DNA from: Roseateles_E cavernae
GTDB taxonomy: Bacteria > Pseudomonadota > Gammaproteobacteria > Burkholderiales > Burkholderiaceae_C
Direction of reading: 5' to 3'
Length of the DNA stretch: 64,000 nt
NCBI RefSeq assembly: GCF_040187885.1
Contig: NZ_JBDPLH010000002.1
Location: 186,001 to 250,000, forward strand
Positions 25,497-34,740 of the stretch are shown in pieces (position 1 is the first letter of the stretch; the number at the start of each line of letters is the position of its first letter). Position numbers and translations under genes: made by a program. A model generated the notes under the pieces. The model made no database searches. It was not told the origin of the DNA and saw nothing but the letters and a program-made list of their open reading frames with translations.

Positions 25497-26471
25497 TCAG
25501 TAGAACTTCTTCAGATCCATGCCCGCATAGAGTTGGCCGACCTGGGCCTCGTAGCCGTTGAACATCAGCGTCGGGCGCTTCTTCGCGAACAGGCCGTCCT
25601 CGCCGATGCGGCGTTCGGTGGCCTGGCTCCAGCGCGGGTGGTCGACCTTGGGGTTCACGTTCGAGAAAAAGCCGTACTCCTGGGCCGCCGCGCGGGTCCA
25701 GCTGGACACCGGCTGCTTCTCGACGAAGCGGATCTTGACGATGGACTTGGCCGACTTGAAGCCGTATTTCCAGGGCACGACCAGGCGTACCGGCGCGCCG
25801 TTCTGGTTCGGCAAGACCTCGCCATACATGCCGAAGGCCAGCATCGCCAGCGGCTGCATGGCCTCGTCGATGCGCAGGCCCTCGGTATAGGGCCAGTCCA
25901 GCACGCCCGAGCGCAGGCCCGGCATCTGGGCCTTGTCGGCCAGGGTGACGAACTCGACGTACTTGGCCTTGGAGGTGGGCTCGACCTTCTTGATCAGTTC
26001 GGCCAGCGAATAGCCGACCCAGGGGATCACCATGGACCAGCCCTCGACGCAGCGCAGCCGGTAGATGCGCTCCTCCATGGTGCTGAGCTTGAGCAGCGCG
26101 TCGAGATCAAACAGGCCGGGCTTGCCGACCTCGCCCTCGACCGCCACTGTCCAGGGCCGAGTCTTCAGCGTGCCGGCACTGCGCGCCGGATCGGCCTTGT
26201 CGGTGCCGAACTCGTAGAAGTTGTTGTAGCTGCTGGCGTCCTTGAAGCTGGTCGGTTTCTCCATCGTCAGCGCGCCGGGGAGGGCGCTCTTGGCGCCCGG
26301 CAGCTTGGCGGCGCTCTGTGCCAATGCCTCACGCCCGGCCCAGCCGGCCAGCGCCACGCCGGCCGCGCCGCCGGCCATCAGGCGCAGCCAGTCGCGCCGG
26401 CTCTCGTAGACGGCTTGCGGGGTGATCTCGGCGGGCGCAATACGCCCAAAGCGGTTGGGATGGAAATGCAT
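25497..26471 (-). CDS. msrP: protein-methionine-sulfoxide reductase catalytic subunit MsrP
   Basis: The 324-residue periplasmic molybdoenzyme repairs oxidised methionines. A twin-arginine signal (SRRDWLRLMAGGAAG, residues 24-38) directs folded export. The molybdenum ligand is C141 in YRLRCVEGWSM. The C-terminal PTLMFNGYEAQVGQLYAGM matches the family end. It lies directly upstream of msrQ. A perfect 10-bp inverted repeat sits 41-72 bases upstream of its ATG, between it and ccsB. Confidence 0.97.
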   Translation of the reverse strand: MHFHPNRFGRIAPAEITPQAVYESRRDWLRLMAGGAAGVALAGWAGREALAQSAAKLPGAKSALPGALTMEKPTSFKDASSYNNFYEFGTDKADPARSAGTLKTRPWTVAVEGEVGKPGLFDLDALLKLSTMEERIYRLRCVEGWSMVIPWVGYSLAELIKKVEPTSKAKYVEFVTLADKAQMPGLRSGVLDWPYTEGLRIDEAMQPLAMLAFGMYGEVLPNQNGAPVRLVVPWKYGFKSAKSIVKIRFVEKQPVSSWTRAAAQEYGFFSNVNPKVDHPRWSQATERRIGEDGLFAKKRPTLMFNGYEAQVGQLYAGMDLKKFY

Positions 26472-26511
26472 GGCGGCTCTTTCGGTGCGGAGAATGCACC
26501 TTCAGTCGGAC

Positions 26512-26543
26512 AGATGGCGCAAAGCTTACGCTGTGCGCCATCT
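26512..26543. promoter_or_regulatory. perfect 10-bp inverted repeat upstream of msrP
   Basis: AGATGGCGCA (26512-26521) and TGCGCCATCT (26534-26543) are perfect complements separated by 12 bases, in the 90-bp gap between ccsB and msrP. Neither strand has a T-run after the hairpin, so it is not a classical terminator. It may be an operator for msrPQ or an mRNA hairpin separating the two expression units. Confidence 0.5.
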
Positions 26544-26561
26544 CTTCGCTGCCGCCGGGGA

Positions 26562-27917
26562 TTACAGCTCGCCGTAGGAGTGCAAGCCCGACAGGAACAT
26601 ATTGACGCCCAGGAAGGCGAAGGTCGTGACGACCAGGCCCACCAGCGCCCACCAGGAGGCGACCACGCCGCGCAGGCCCTTCATCAGCCGCATATGCAGC
26701 CAGGCCGCGTAGTTGAGCCAGACGATCAGGGCCCAGGTCTCCTTCGGGTCCCAGCTCCAGTAGCCGCCCCAGGCCTCGGCGGCCCAGAAGGCGCCCAGAA
26801 TGGTGGCGATCGTGAAGAAGGCAAAGCCCAGCGCGATGGCTTTGTACATCAGGTCGTCGAGCAGGGTCAGCGAGGGCAGGCGGGCGGTCAGCTTGTCGCG
26901 CAGCAGCACGCAGACCACGAAGAAGGCCAGCACGCCGCCCATCTTGCGGGCCCAGCCGTCCAGGCCGCTGATGGTCTCGGCCGGCAGCGCGGCGCCGAAG
27001 CGCACCGCCAGTATCAGCGCGATCAGCGCGGCCGGCACGCCGATCAGGCCGATGATCAGCGCGCGCTGGGTGGCGGTCTTCAGCAGATAGGCCAGGGCCA
27101 CCATCGCGGCCAGCGCGAAGGTGCCGTAGCCGACGAAGTTGGCCGGCACATGGATCTTCATCCACCAGCTCTGCAGCGCCGGCACCAGCGGCTGGATCTC
27201 GTGCGCCTCGCGGCTGACCGTGTACCAGAGCAGAAAGCTGACCGCCGCGCTGATCACCAGCAGCACATAGGCGCCCAGCGCGCGGGTCTTGAAGCGGGCC
27301 TCGTAGTAGAGATAGAACAGCGCCGTCATCCAGCAGAACAGCACGAAGACTTCGTAGAGATTGCTGACCGGGATGTGGCCGATGTCCGGCGCGATCTGGT
27401 GGCTCTCGAACCAGCGCACCATGGTGCCGACCAGGGCCATGAAGACGGCGCCCCAGGTCAGCCGGGTGCCGATGGCCTCGGCGGCGCTGGTCTGGCCGCT
27501 CTTCGTGAAGAAGCCGCCCCAGTAGAACAGCGTGGCCATGAAGAACAGCAGGCTCATCCACAGGATCGCGCTCTGGCTGGACAGCATGTACTTCAGCAGG
27601 AAGACCTGCTCGGCGGCGGCCAGGTCGGCACCGAAGCCGTCGGGCGTGCGGTTGTAGAGGCTGATCGCCAGCAGGGCGGCCGCGCCGACCAGCACGCACA
27701 GCAGGCGCAAGGGCTTCCAGAACCAGCCCAGCGCGATCAGCGAGGGGATCGCGAAGGCCAGGATGCCTTTCTCGTAGCCATCCATCGAGGCGCCGTAGCG
27801 CAGGAAGGCGAAGGCCCCGCCGGCCAGTACCAGCAGGGCGAAGACCCAGTCCTGCCAGTCGCGCCTGGCGATCAGGCCGCGTCGTCCCAGGGACAGTGAT
27901 GCGCTGGCGGTATTCAT
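26562..27917 (-). CDS. ccsB: system II cytochrome c biogenesis protein CcsB (ResC)
   Basis: The 451-residue polytopic inner-membrane protein belongs to the haem-handling CcsA/ResC family. The tryptophan-rich WWD-type signature is AWGGYWSWDPKETWALIVW, with flanking histidines for haem. With ResB it delivers haem to CXXCH sites of apocytochromes in the periplasm. Its ATG overlaps the resB stop by four bases (ATGA), so the two are translationally coupled. Confidence 0.96.
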   Translation of the reverse strand: MNTASASLSLGRRGLIARRDWQDWVFALLVLAGGAFAFLRYGASMDGYEKGILAFAIPSLIALGWFWKPLRLLCVLVGAAALLAISLYNRTPDGFGADLAAAEQVFLLKYMLSSQSAILWMSLLFFMATLFYWGGFFTKSGQTSAAEAIGTRLTWGAVFMALVGTMVRWFESHQIAPDIGHIPVSNLYEVFVLFCWMTALFYLYYEARFKTRALGAYVLLVISAAVSFLLWYTVSREAHEIQPLVPALQSWWMKIHVPANFVGYGTFALAAMVALAYLLKTATQRALIIGLIGVPAALIALILAVRFGAALPAETISGLDGWARKMGGVLAFFVVCVLLRDKLTARLPSLTLLDDLMYKAIALGFAFFTIATILGAFWAAEAWGGYWSWDPKETWALIVWLNYAAWLHMRLMKGLRGVVASWWALVGLVVTTFAFLGVNMFLSGLHSYGEL

Positions 27918-30025
27918 GCTTGCTCCTTCAACAAGGCCTGTCTCAGGGCCTCAAATTCGCTATCGGTATCGGGCGAGTTGCGCGTGCAGGACAGGGCCAT
28001 GCGCACCCGCGTCGTGCCATTCTGAACCGGCTCCAGCCAGATCCAAAGCCGGCGTTCCTTGATGTAGAGCATCGCAAACACACCGATGATCAGCAGGATG
28101 GCGCCGAGATAGACCAGCTTCTGGCCCGGCGCGCGCGCCACCTGGAACACGCTGGCCTGCACCTGCTTGAAGTCGGCCAGCTGCAGCAGCACCGGGGCCG
28201 GGTAGAACATGCTGTCGGACAGCGCCAGCACCGCCTGCGTCATGAAGGCCTGGGTGTTGTCGCCGGCCTCGGGCGTGGGCTGGCCGGCCTGGCTGCGGAC
28301 GATCTTGTAGAGCTCGAACAGGCTGCCGTTGAGGATGCGCAGCAGCACCTCGGAGACGCGGCCGCGCTCGGCCTCGGGCACCTCGCTGTCGATGAAGGCC
28401 GACAGCGCCGGCAGACCGCCGACCGCCGGGCCGGGCGCCGCGCCCGGCTTGATGCCCTCGGCGCCGGCAAACAGCGCCAGCGCGCGCCGCGCGGTGGCCT
28501 CCAGCTGCGGGGTCATCTGCGGCTTGTCATTGGGCGTCGCGCCCTCGGCATAGCGGCGCGCGGCGCGCTCGCGCAGGCCCGCATCGGCCAGGCCGCGACG
28601 CAGCGCCAGCCAGCCGGCCATCTCGCCCTGCTCGTCGACCGGGATGCGCAGATAGCGGAAGGCCTCGGCCGGCGTGTCGCGCACGCCCGCCAGGTAGACC
28701 TTGTGGCCGTCCAGATCGACCGGCAGCATGTAGTTGTTGTATTCGCGGGCCTGGCCGGCGGCGTCGCGCAGCTTGTAGCTGAACGAGGGGCCGACGTTCT
28801 GCAGGGCCTTCTCGGTCTTGACCTTGGCGCCGCTGCCCAGATGGGCCTGGACCGAGCTGACCAGATCGACCTTGCGCACATCGGTGCCGCCCTGGCTGGG
28901 CGCACTCATGTTCTCGACATTGATGACGCGCAGGCCGCTGAACTCCAGCCCCAGCTTGTCGTCGCCATTGCTCAGCGAGGTGCTGCTGCCCACCGTGCCT
29001 TCGATCTCGAAGGGGGCGGCCGCGCCGCTCAGCGGCTGGGCGCGCAGGGTCAGGTGCGAGCCCCCGTCGTCGAAGCTGCTCTGGTAGATGGCCACACCAC
29101 GGTGATAGGCCGGCTCGTTGACCTTGACCAGGGCCTCGTGAGTGGCGCCGGTCTCATGGTCGCGTATCGTGATCTCGCTGGCGAACAGCTTGGGCATGCC
29201 GGTGGCGTAGTACTCGACGATGAACTTCTTCAGCTCCACGTCGAAGGGCAGGTCCTGCAGCACCACACCATTGGGCATGGACAGGATGGCCGTGGTGGCG
29301 CGGCCGCCCTCGGGCACCATCAGATTGCCGCGAAAGCTCGGGTTGCTGCTGGCCAGGCGGTGCTGCGGCTCGACATTCATGATCAGGCCGCCACCCTGGT
29401 AGATGCTCTTGCCCTGGGCCCACATCATGGCCCGCACGATCAGGTCGCCGTCGAACAAGCCGCCCAGGCAGATCAGCACGATGGCGCTGTGCGCGGCGAG
29501 GTAGCCGATCTTGTTGGCCGCGCCCTTGCGCGCCGCCACCATCGTGCCCTTGTCGCGGATCTGGGCGCGGGCCTTCCAGCCCTCGGCATCCAGCAGGGCC
29601 GAGACCTGGGCATAGGCCTGCTCGGCCGGCACCGGCAGGCTGCCGATGGCCTTGTGCGGGAAGGCCTGCAGCGACTGCTCGCGGATGTGCTCCTTGTAGC
29701 TGCGCAGGTCGGCAATGATCTTGGGCGTGTTGCGGGCGATGCACAGGCTGGTCGACAGCACCAGAAAGGCCAGGATCAGCAGAAACCACCAGGCGCTGTA
29801 GACCGTGTAGATGTCCAGCTTGGCAAACACCTCGGACCAGAAGGGCCCGAACTGGTTGACATAGTTGGTCAGCGGCTCGCGCTGCTTGACCACCGTGCCT
29901 ATCACCGAGGCGATGCAGATCACCGTCAGCAGCGCGATCGCGAAACGCATCGAGGACAGCAGATCGAAGAGATCGCGACCCAGGCGGGAACTCGGCGTGG
30001 GGGCGGTAGGCGTGGACTCGGACAT
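27914..30025 (-). CDS. resB: system II cytochrome c biogenesis protein ResB
   Basis: The 703-residue protein has the ResB layout: N-terminal membrane segments (FAIALLTVICIASVIGTVV, WWFLLILAFLVLSTSLCIA), a long periplasmic domain and a final membrane segment (VYLGAILLIIGVFAMLYI). It forms the haem lyase with CcsB. The ATG at 30025 (MSESTPTAP) is favoured over 30034. It is followed by ccsB with a 4-base overlap and preceded by the cytochrome c4 gene with its own terminator. Confidence 0.95.
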   Translation of the reverse strand: MSESTPTAPTPSSRLGRDLFDLLSSMRFAIALLTVICIASVIGTVVKQREPLTNYVNQFGPFWSEVFAKLDIYTVYSAWWFLLILAFLVLSTSLCIARNTPKIIADLRSYKEHIREQSLQAFPHKAIGSLPVPAEQAYAQVSALLDAEGWKARAQIRDKGTMVAARKGAANKIGYLAAHSAIVLICLGGLFDGDLIVRAMMWAQGKSIYQGGGLIMNVEPQHRLASSNPSFRGNLMVPEGGRATTAILSMPNGVVLQDLPFDVELKKFIVEYYATGMPKLFASEITIRDHETGATHEALVKVNEPAYHRGVAIYQSSFDDGGSHLTLRAQPLSGAAAPFEIEGTVGSSTSLSNGDDKLGLEFSGLRVINVENMSAPSQGGTDVRKVDLVSSVQAHLGSGAKVKTEKALQNVGPSFSYKLRDAAGQAREYNNYMLPVDLDGHKVYLAGVRDTPAEAFRYLRIPVDEQGEMAGWLALRRGLADAGLRERAARRYAEGATPNDKPQMTPQLEATARRALALFAGAEGIKPGAAPGPAVGGLPALSAFIDSEVPEAERGRVSEVLLRILNGSLFELYKIVRSQAGQPTPEAGDNTQAFMTQAVLALSDSMFYPAPVLLQLADFKQVQASVFQVARAPGQKLVYLGAILLIIGVFAMLYIKERRLWIWLEPVQNGTTRVRMALSCTRNSPDTDSEFEALRQALLKEQA

Positions 30026-30068
30026 GGCTGGCATTGTGGCGGCTGACCCCGGATGCGGGACTCGCCAT

Positions 30069-30099
30069 GAAAAAAGGCCGGAGCTGAGCGCCGGCCTTT
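30069..30099 (-). terminator. intrinsic terminator after the cytochrome c4 gene
   Basis: On the minus strand AAAGGCCGG, a 9-base loop and CCGGCCTTT form a perfect stem followed by a run of Ts. It lies 40 bp after the cytochrome c4 stop and before resB, so it separates the two units. Confidence 0.88.
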
Positions 30100-30138
30100 G
30101 CTTTCAGGAAGCGGGGGAACTGATGCGGCGCCGGGCGT

Positions 30139-30756
30139 TCAGCGCAGGCCGGCGATGTAGTCGGACACGGCCTTGATCTCGCGGTCGTTCATCTTGGCCG
30201 CGATGGCCGTCATCTGGGCGCTGTTGGCGCGGGTGTTGACGCGGAAGTTGGTCAGCTGCAGCTCGGTGTAGTCGCTGTGCTGGCCCGAGAGGCGCGGGTA
30301 TTGGGCCGGGATGCCGGCGCCGTTGGGGCTGTGACAGCCGGCGCAGGCGGGGATCTGGCGGTCGGCGATGCCGCCGCGATAGATCTTCTCGCCCAGGCTC
30401 ACCAGCTCCTTGTTCTTCGCGAAGCCGGGCTTGGCCTGCTTGCTGGCGTAGAAGGCGGCGACATTCTTCATGTCGGCGTCGCTCAAGGTGGCGGCGAAGC
30501 CCTTCATGATGGCGTTATTGCGCTTGCCTTCCTTGAACTCCAGCAGCTGCTTGGACAGGTAGTCCGGGTGCTGGCCCTGCAGGATGGGGTTGGCGGGGCT
30601 GCCGCGCGAACCGTCGGCCGTGTGGCAGGCGGCACAGACCTGGGTGGCGATGGCCTGACCCTTGGCCAGATCAGGCTTGGCTTGCACCGGGGCACCGCTC
30701 GCAAAGGCTGCGGCAGCAAACGTCAAACCAGACAACAGGATAGCGGCAGTCTTCAT
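30139..30756 (-). CDS. cytochrome c4-type dihaem cytochrome
   Basis: The 205-residue exported protein has a signal peptide (cleavage near AFASGAPVQA) and two haem-attachment motifs, CAACH (41-45) and CAGCH (138-142), in two similar halves. This is the cytochrome c4 layout. Such proteins carry electrons in the periplasm to terminal oxidases. The ResB/CcsB system that attaches its haems is encoded immediately downstream, after a terminator. It is divergent from yihA. Confidence 0.94.
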   Translation of the reverse strand: MKTAAILLSGLTFAAAAFASGAPVQAKPDLAKGQAIATQVCAACHTADGSRGSPANPILQGQHPDYLSKQLLEFKEGKRNNAIMKGFAATLSDADMKNVAAFYASKQAKPGFAKNKELVSLGEKIYRGGIADRQIPACAGCHSPNGAGIPAQYPRLSGQHSDYTELQLTNFRVNTRANSAQMTAIAAKMNDREIKAVSDYIAGLR

Positions 30757-30827
30757 GAGTTTTATCGAGGTTCGGTAAGCGCAACTGCGGGATTTTACAA
30801 TGGCAATCCAACAAGCCCGGTATCTTC

Positions 30828-31571
30828 ATGACCAACACCACCCCGAACCCACCGCAAACCGACGCCGCCGAGGCGGGTTTGCTCACTGACAAGATGGTGT
30901 TGGGCTGGACCCACACCGCCCGTTTTCTGACCACCGCCAGCGAGCTGGTCCACCTGCCGCCCAATGAGCTGCCGGAGATCGCCTTCGTCGGCCGCTCCAA
31001 TGCCGGCAAGTCGACCGCGATCAATACGCTGGCCCAGCAGAAGCGGCTGGCTTTCGCGTCCAAGACGCCTGGGCGCACACAGCACATCAATCTGTTCGAG
31101 CTCGGTCCCAAGGACGCGGCCAATGCCTGGTTCGCCGATCTGCCCGGCTATGGCTATGCGGCGGTGGCCCGCTCGGCCAAGCTGCGCTGGCAGAAGGTGA
31201 TGGCCGACTATCTGGAGGTGCGGCGCAGCCTGTCGGGCGTCGTGCTGATGGTGGACTCGCGCCTGGGCCTGACCGATCTGGATAAGCAGCTGCTGGAGTT
31301 CGTTGCGCCGCGCGTCGGCAACGGCGAGGTCAAGCTGCTGGTGCTCCTGACCAAGTCCGACAAGCTCAATCGCAAGGAAGCCAACGCCGCACTGGCCGCC
31401 TGCCAGGCCTTTCTGGGCGAGCTGGCCACCGAGGAGTCGGATGTGGCGGTGACGCTGTTCTCGGCGCTGAAGAAGCAGGGCGTGGCCGATGTGGCGCGCA
31501 TCCTCTACGAATGGGTGCAGGCCGCGCCCAAGATCAGCGAAAACCCCGAAGCGGCGCTGTCGCCGGAATGA
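30828..31571 (+). CDS. yihA: ribosome biogenesis GTP-binding protein YihA/YsxC (EngB)
   Basis: The 247-residue GTPase helps assemble the large ribosomal subunit. The P-loop GRSNAGKS is at 55-62, with G2/G3 regions TPGRTQHINLF and DLPGYGYAAVARSAK and G4 LTKSDK. It has an unusually long N-terminus of about 25 residues before the conserved HTARFLTTA. It is divergent from the cytochrome c4 gene; a TACAAT hexamer at 30796-30801 could be a -10 element. Confidence 0.96.
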   Translation: MTNTTPNPPQTDAAEAGLLTDKMVLGWTHTARFLTTASELVHLPPNELPEIAFVGRSNAGKSTAINTLAQQKRLAFASKTPGRTQHINLFELGPKDAANAWFADLPGYGYAAVARSAKLRWQKVMADYLEVRRSLSGVVLMVDSRLGLTDLDKQLLEFVAPRVGNGEVKLLVLLTKSDKLNRKEANAALAACQAFLGELATEESDVAVTLFSALKKQGVADVARILYEWVQAAPKISENPEAALSPE

Positions 31572-31625
31572 CAAGCCGGCGTCGCCGGCCGGGCAGATAC
31601 TGACCGGCTGAGGAGACGCCCGCCG

Positions 31626-32510
31626 ATGATCGAGACCTTCGAGCTGCCGCTGCCGCACGGCATCACCCTGTCGTGCCGGGCCTGCGGGCCCATCGACGCA
31701 CCGCGGCTGGTGTTCCTGCATGGCTTTCCCGAGGCGGCCTTTGTCTGGGACGAGCTGATGCAGATGCTCGCGCCGCGCTTTCGCTGCATCGCACCGAATC
31801 TGCGCGGCTACGAGCGCTCCAGCAGCCCGGCCGAGGTCGAGGCCTACCGGGCCAAGCACCTGATGGCCGATATCAAGGCCTTGATCGCGGCCACCGGTGG
31901 CGCTGAGCAGCCGCTGGCGGCCCTGGTCGCGCATGACTGGGGCGGGGCGGTGGCCTGGAATCTGGCGGTGCAGGCGCCGGCGCTGATGCGCCAGCTGGTC
32001 ATCATCAATTCGCCGCATCCGGGCACCTTTCTGCGCGAGCTGCAGCTCAATCCGGCGCAGCGCGAGGCCAGCGCCTATATGAACTGGCTGTGCCGGCCCG
32101 ATGCCGAGGCGCTGCTGGCCGCGGACGACTACGCGCGGATGTGGCCGTTTTTTACCGAGATGGGCGGCGCGGCCTGGCTCAGCGATGCGCTGCGCCAGCG
32201 CTACCGCGAGGTCTGGGACCAGGGCCTGAACGGGCCGCTGAACTACTACCGCGCCTCACCGATGCGCCCGCCGACGCCCGAGGACCCCGGCGCGATGGCG
32301 CTGAGCTTTGCGCCCGAATTCGTCACCGTCAGGCTGCCGACCCTGGTGATCTGGGGCGAGGAGGACCGCGCGCTGCCGCCCGGCATGCTGGACGGACTGG
32401 CGCAGTTCGTGCCGCTGCTGGACTTGCAGCGGGTGGCCGGGGCCGGCCACTGGATCGTCCACGAGCGGCCCGCGTTGCTGGCCGAGGCCATCCTCAGGGT
32501 CTGCCGATGA
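31626..32510 (+). CDS. alpha/beta hydrolase, epoxide hydrolase-like
   Basis: The 294-residue protein has the oxyanion-hole motif LHGFPE and an aspartate nucleophile, D104, in VAHDWGGAVAW. An Asp in place of Ser marks the epoxide hydrolase/haloalkane dehalogenase branch. The acid is likely in GEEDRALP and the base is in GAGHWIVHE. The true substrate is unknown. Its last 17 bases overlap the 3' end of the convergent patatin gene. Confidence 0.9.
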   Translation: MIETFELPLPHGITLSCRACGPIDAPRLVFLHGFPEAAFVWDELMQMLAPRFRCIAPNLRGYERSSSPAEVEAYRAKHLMADIKALIAATGGAEQPLAALVAHDWGGAVAWNLAVQAPALMRQLVIINSPHPGTFLRELQLNPAQREASAYMNWLCRPDAEALLAADDYARMWPFFTEMGGAAWLSDALRQRYREVWDQGLNGPLNYYRASPMRPPTPEDPGAMALSFAPEFVTVRLPTLVIWGEEDRALPPGMLDGLAQFVPLLDLQRVAGAGHWIVHERPALLAEAILRVCR

Positions 32511-34740
32511 AGAGGTAGACGGCCGTGCTGCCGCGCGGCGCATGGCCCAGGGCCAGGTAGAGCGGGCCCAGGCCGGTGTCGGCACCGACGAAGACGCTCA
32601 TGGCCTTGCGCAGATCGCGCAGCGAGGCTTCGTGGCGGCTGGCCCAGGCATTGCCTAGCTCCAGCGAGCCGCCGACGAAGAAGCCCCGCGTCAGCAGCGG
32701 GGTCTCGCGCAGGCGCATGTAGTAGGTAGCGCGGCCGAACACCAGACTCTGGCCCACCAGCTGATCGGGCTGGTAGCCGGAGAGCTGCTGGAAACCGCCC
32801 AGCGCATAAGGCCCCTGGGTCGAGTCTTCGCGCTGCTTGGCGTCGAAGATGCGGGTGTGCAGGTTCAGCGTGTGGGCGCCCCAGCTCTTGACGCCGGTGG
32901 CCTGCAGCTCCAGGCGCTGGAAGTGGGCGCGCCTGACATCCGGCCCCGACTGACGGCCGCCGGCCAGCTCGGCCAGCAGGCGGTAGCCGTTCTGCGGAAA
33001 GTTGGCGAAGTCCAGCTGGTCGACCACCGCCTTCACACGCAGCCCGCGTTCGCGCCAGGTCTGGTTCAGGATGCCGTCGGGCACATCGATCGTCAACAGG
33101 TCGGGGCTGATGCGCCAGTTCTGCTGCATCAGGCCCAGGCGCAGCTCGCCGAGCCGGCCCCAGGGCTGACCGATGTCCAGGCCCAGCGTGGCGCTGCGCC
33201 GGCCCAGGCGGGCGCGCCCCTGGCCGCTGTCCTCGTCGTAGAGGGTGATCGAGCGCCGCTCCAGCTCACCCCAGCCGGAGACGAACCAGTCGTTCGAGGT
33301 GCCCAGCTTGGCGATCAGCGGGTGGTAGAGCTCGCTGTAGAGGCGCGGCGTCTGGCCCAGGGTCAGCTGGTTGCGCCACTCGGTGCCCTGGGGCGTCAGC
33401 CAGTGGCGGTTGTGGCTGATGCGGATATTGAAGGCGCTCTCGCCGGAGAAGTCGGTGCTGAGGTCCAGGCCGATGCGGAAGTAGTTGGGCCCCCAGGATT
33501 TGTCCTCCATCGCGAACACCAGCGCGTCGCCCTCGGGGCGGGCCGCGACATGGAAGTCGACCCGCTCGTAGTCGCCCGAGGAGGCGAGCAGCTGCGCATC
33601 GCGCTCGGCCCGCGCGGCGTCGAAGGCCTGGCCGGGCTGGCTGGCCAGCTGGGCGGCAAAGCGCTCGGGATGGCTGCGCTCGCTGCCCTCGAACTCGATG
33701 GCAGCGAGCCGCGCATTGGGTGTGCTCGCGGGCGTGCGGGCCAGCCGCCATTGCGCATAAGCCTCGGGGCTGACCGCCAGCGGCCGCAGCTGGGCCAGCA
33801 TCGCTTCGGCGGCGCGCTCGCCCTGCTGTATCAGATCGCGGGCGCGGTCGAAGTCGCCCGAGCCCAGCTTGCCCAGCTCGGGCGTGATCAGCACATCCTC
33901 GGCCCACAGGCTGGCGATGCTGCGCTGCACGTTCTGCTCGGTCAGGATGTTGATCATCTGCGCGGTCACACCGACCAGCGAGGACAGCGCCTCGCGCGCG
34001 GCCAGCGGCGTGCCGACATTGACCGCGATCAGGCGCTCGGCGCCCTGGCGGCGCGCGACGTCGACCGGCAGGTTGTTGACCAGGCCGCCATCGCCGAGGA
34101 TGCGACCCTTGGTTTCGACCGGCGCGAACACGCCCGGCACGCTCATGCTGGAGCGCATCGCCAGGGCCAGATCGCCCTGGTCCGACACCACCTGGCTGCC
34201 GCTTTCCATATCGGTGGAGATGGCGCGGAACGGGGTCGGCAGCGCATCGAACTGCTCGATATTGCGCACCGGCTGGGTGTAGCGGCGCAGCAGGATCTCC
34301 AGGCCGCGGCTGGACAGCGTGCCCTGCGGCGCGCGGAACTCGCCGTCGCGCATGCCCAGCTCCAGCACGGCGGAGAACTCGAAATCCTCCTCCTTGCGGC
34401 GCTGCGACAGGTTCTGGCGCTCGACCCGGCTGGCGAACACCCGGTCCCAGGCCAGCGGCAACAATTCGCGCTCCAGGTCGGCGGCGCTCATGCCGCTGGC
34501 GTAGAGCCCGCCGATGATGGCGCCCATCGAGGTGCCGGTGATCAGATCGACCGGGATGCGCTCGCGCTCCAGCACCTTGAGCACGCCCACATGGGCCAGG
34601 CCGCGGGCGCCGCCGCCCGACAGCACCAGGCCCAGCTTGGGGCGGGCGGCCGTGGTCGAGGGGCTTGCAGGGGTCGGGTCTTGCGCCCAGCTGCTGCCAC
34701 AGATCAGCAGCAGGGCCAGGGTCAGGGCGGGTCTTCTCAT
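32494..34740 (-). CDS. patatin-like phospholipase with C-terminal beta-barrel (PlpD-like, type Vd)
   Basis: The 748-residue exported protein has a signal peptide (LTLALLLICGSSWAQ) and an N-terminal patatin domain: glycine-rich SGGGARGLAH (41-50), nucleophile S71 in GTSMG and catalytic D217 in DGG. The C-terminal half looks like a POTRA-plus-beta-barrel of the BamA/TpsB superfamily, with alternating aromatic strands. The order and length match PlpD-type lipases that span the outer membrane by their own barrel. The ATG at 34740 shares a base with the stop of the DUF1631 gene (TGATG). Confidence 0.92.
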   Translation of the reverse strand: MRRPALTLALLLICGSSWAQDPTPASPSTTAARPKLGLVLSGGGARGLAHVGVLKVLERERIPVDLITGTSMGAIIGGLYASGMSAADLERELLPLAWDRVFASRVERQNLSQRRKEEDFEFSAVLELGMRDGEFRAPQGTLSSRGLEILLRRYTQPVRNIEQFDALPTPFRAISTDMESGSQVVSDQGDLALAMRSSMSVPGVFAPVETKGRILGDGGLVNNLPVDVARRQGAERLIAVNVGTPLAAREALSSLVGVTAQMINILTEQNVQRSIASLWAEDVLITPELGKLGSGDFDRARDLIQQGERAAEAMLAQLRPLAVSPEAYAQWRLARTPASTPNARLAAIEFEGSERSHPERFAAQLASQPGQAFDAARAERDAQLLASSGDYERVDFHVAARPEGDALVFAMEDKSWGPNYFRIGLDLSTDFSGESAFNIRISHNRHWLTPQGTEWRNQLTLGQTPRLYSELYHPLIAKLGTSNDWFVSGWGELERRSITLYDEDSGQGRARLGRRSATLGLDIGQPWGRLGELRLGLMQQNWRISPDLLTIDVPDGILNQTWRERGLRVKAVVDQLDFANFPQNGYRLLAELAGGRQSGPDVRRAHFQRLELQATGVKSWGAHTLNLHTRIFDAKQREDSTQGPYALGGFQQLSGYQPDQLVGQSLVFGRATYYMRLRETPLLTRGFFVGGSLELGNAWASRHEASLRDLRKAMSVFVGADTGLGPLYLALGHAPRGSTAVYLFIGRP

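Noticed and set aside
25287..27899. Long plus-strand open frame opposite msrPQ and ccsB
   Set aside because: The minus-strand genes have unmistakable motifs; this frame is a compositional shadow. The same holds for plus-strand frames at 20584-22683, 27896-30046, 32857-34827, 34665-37055 and 36073-38928 and the minus-strand frame at 49766-52081.
30800..30887. Upstream ATG whose first residues (MAIQQARYL) look a little like an EngB N-terminus
   Set aside because: It is out of frame with yihA and soon reaches a stop; the conserved HTARFLTTA segment is in the main frame.
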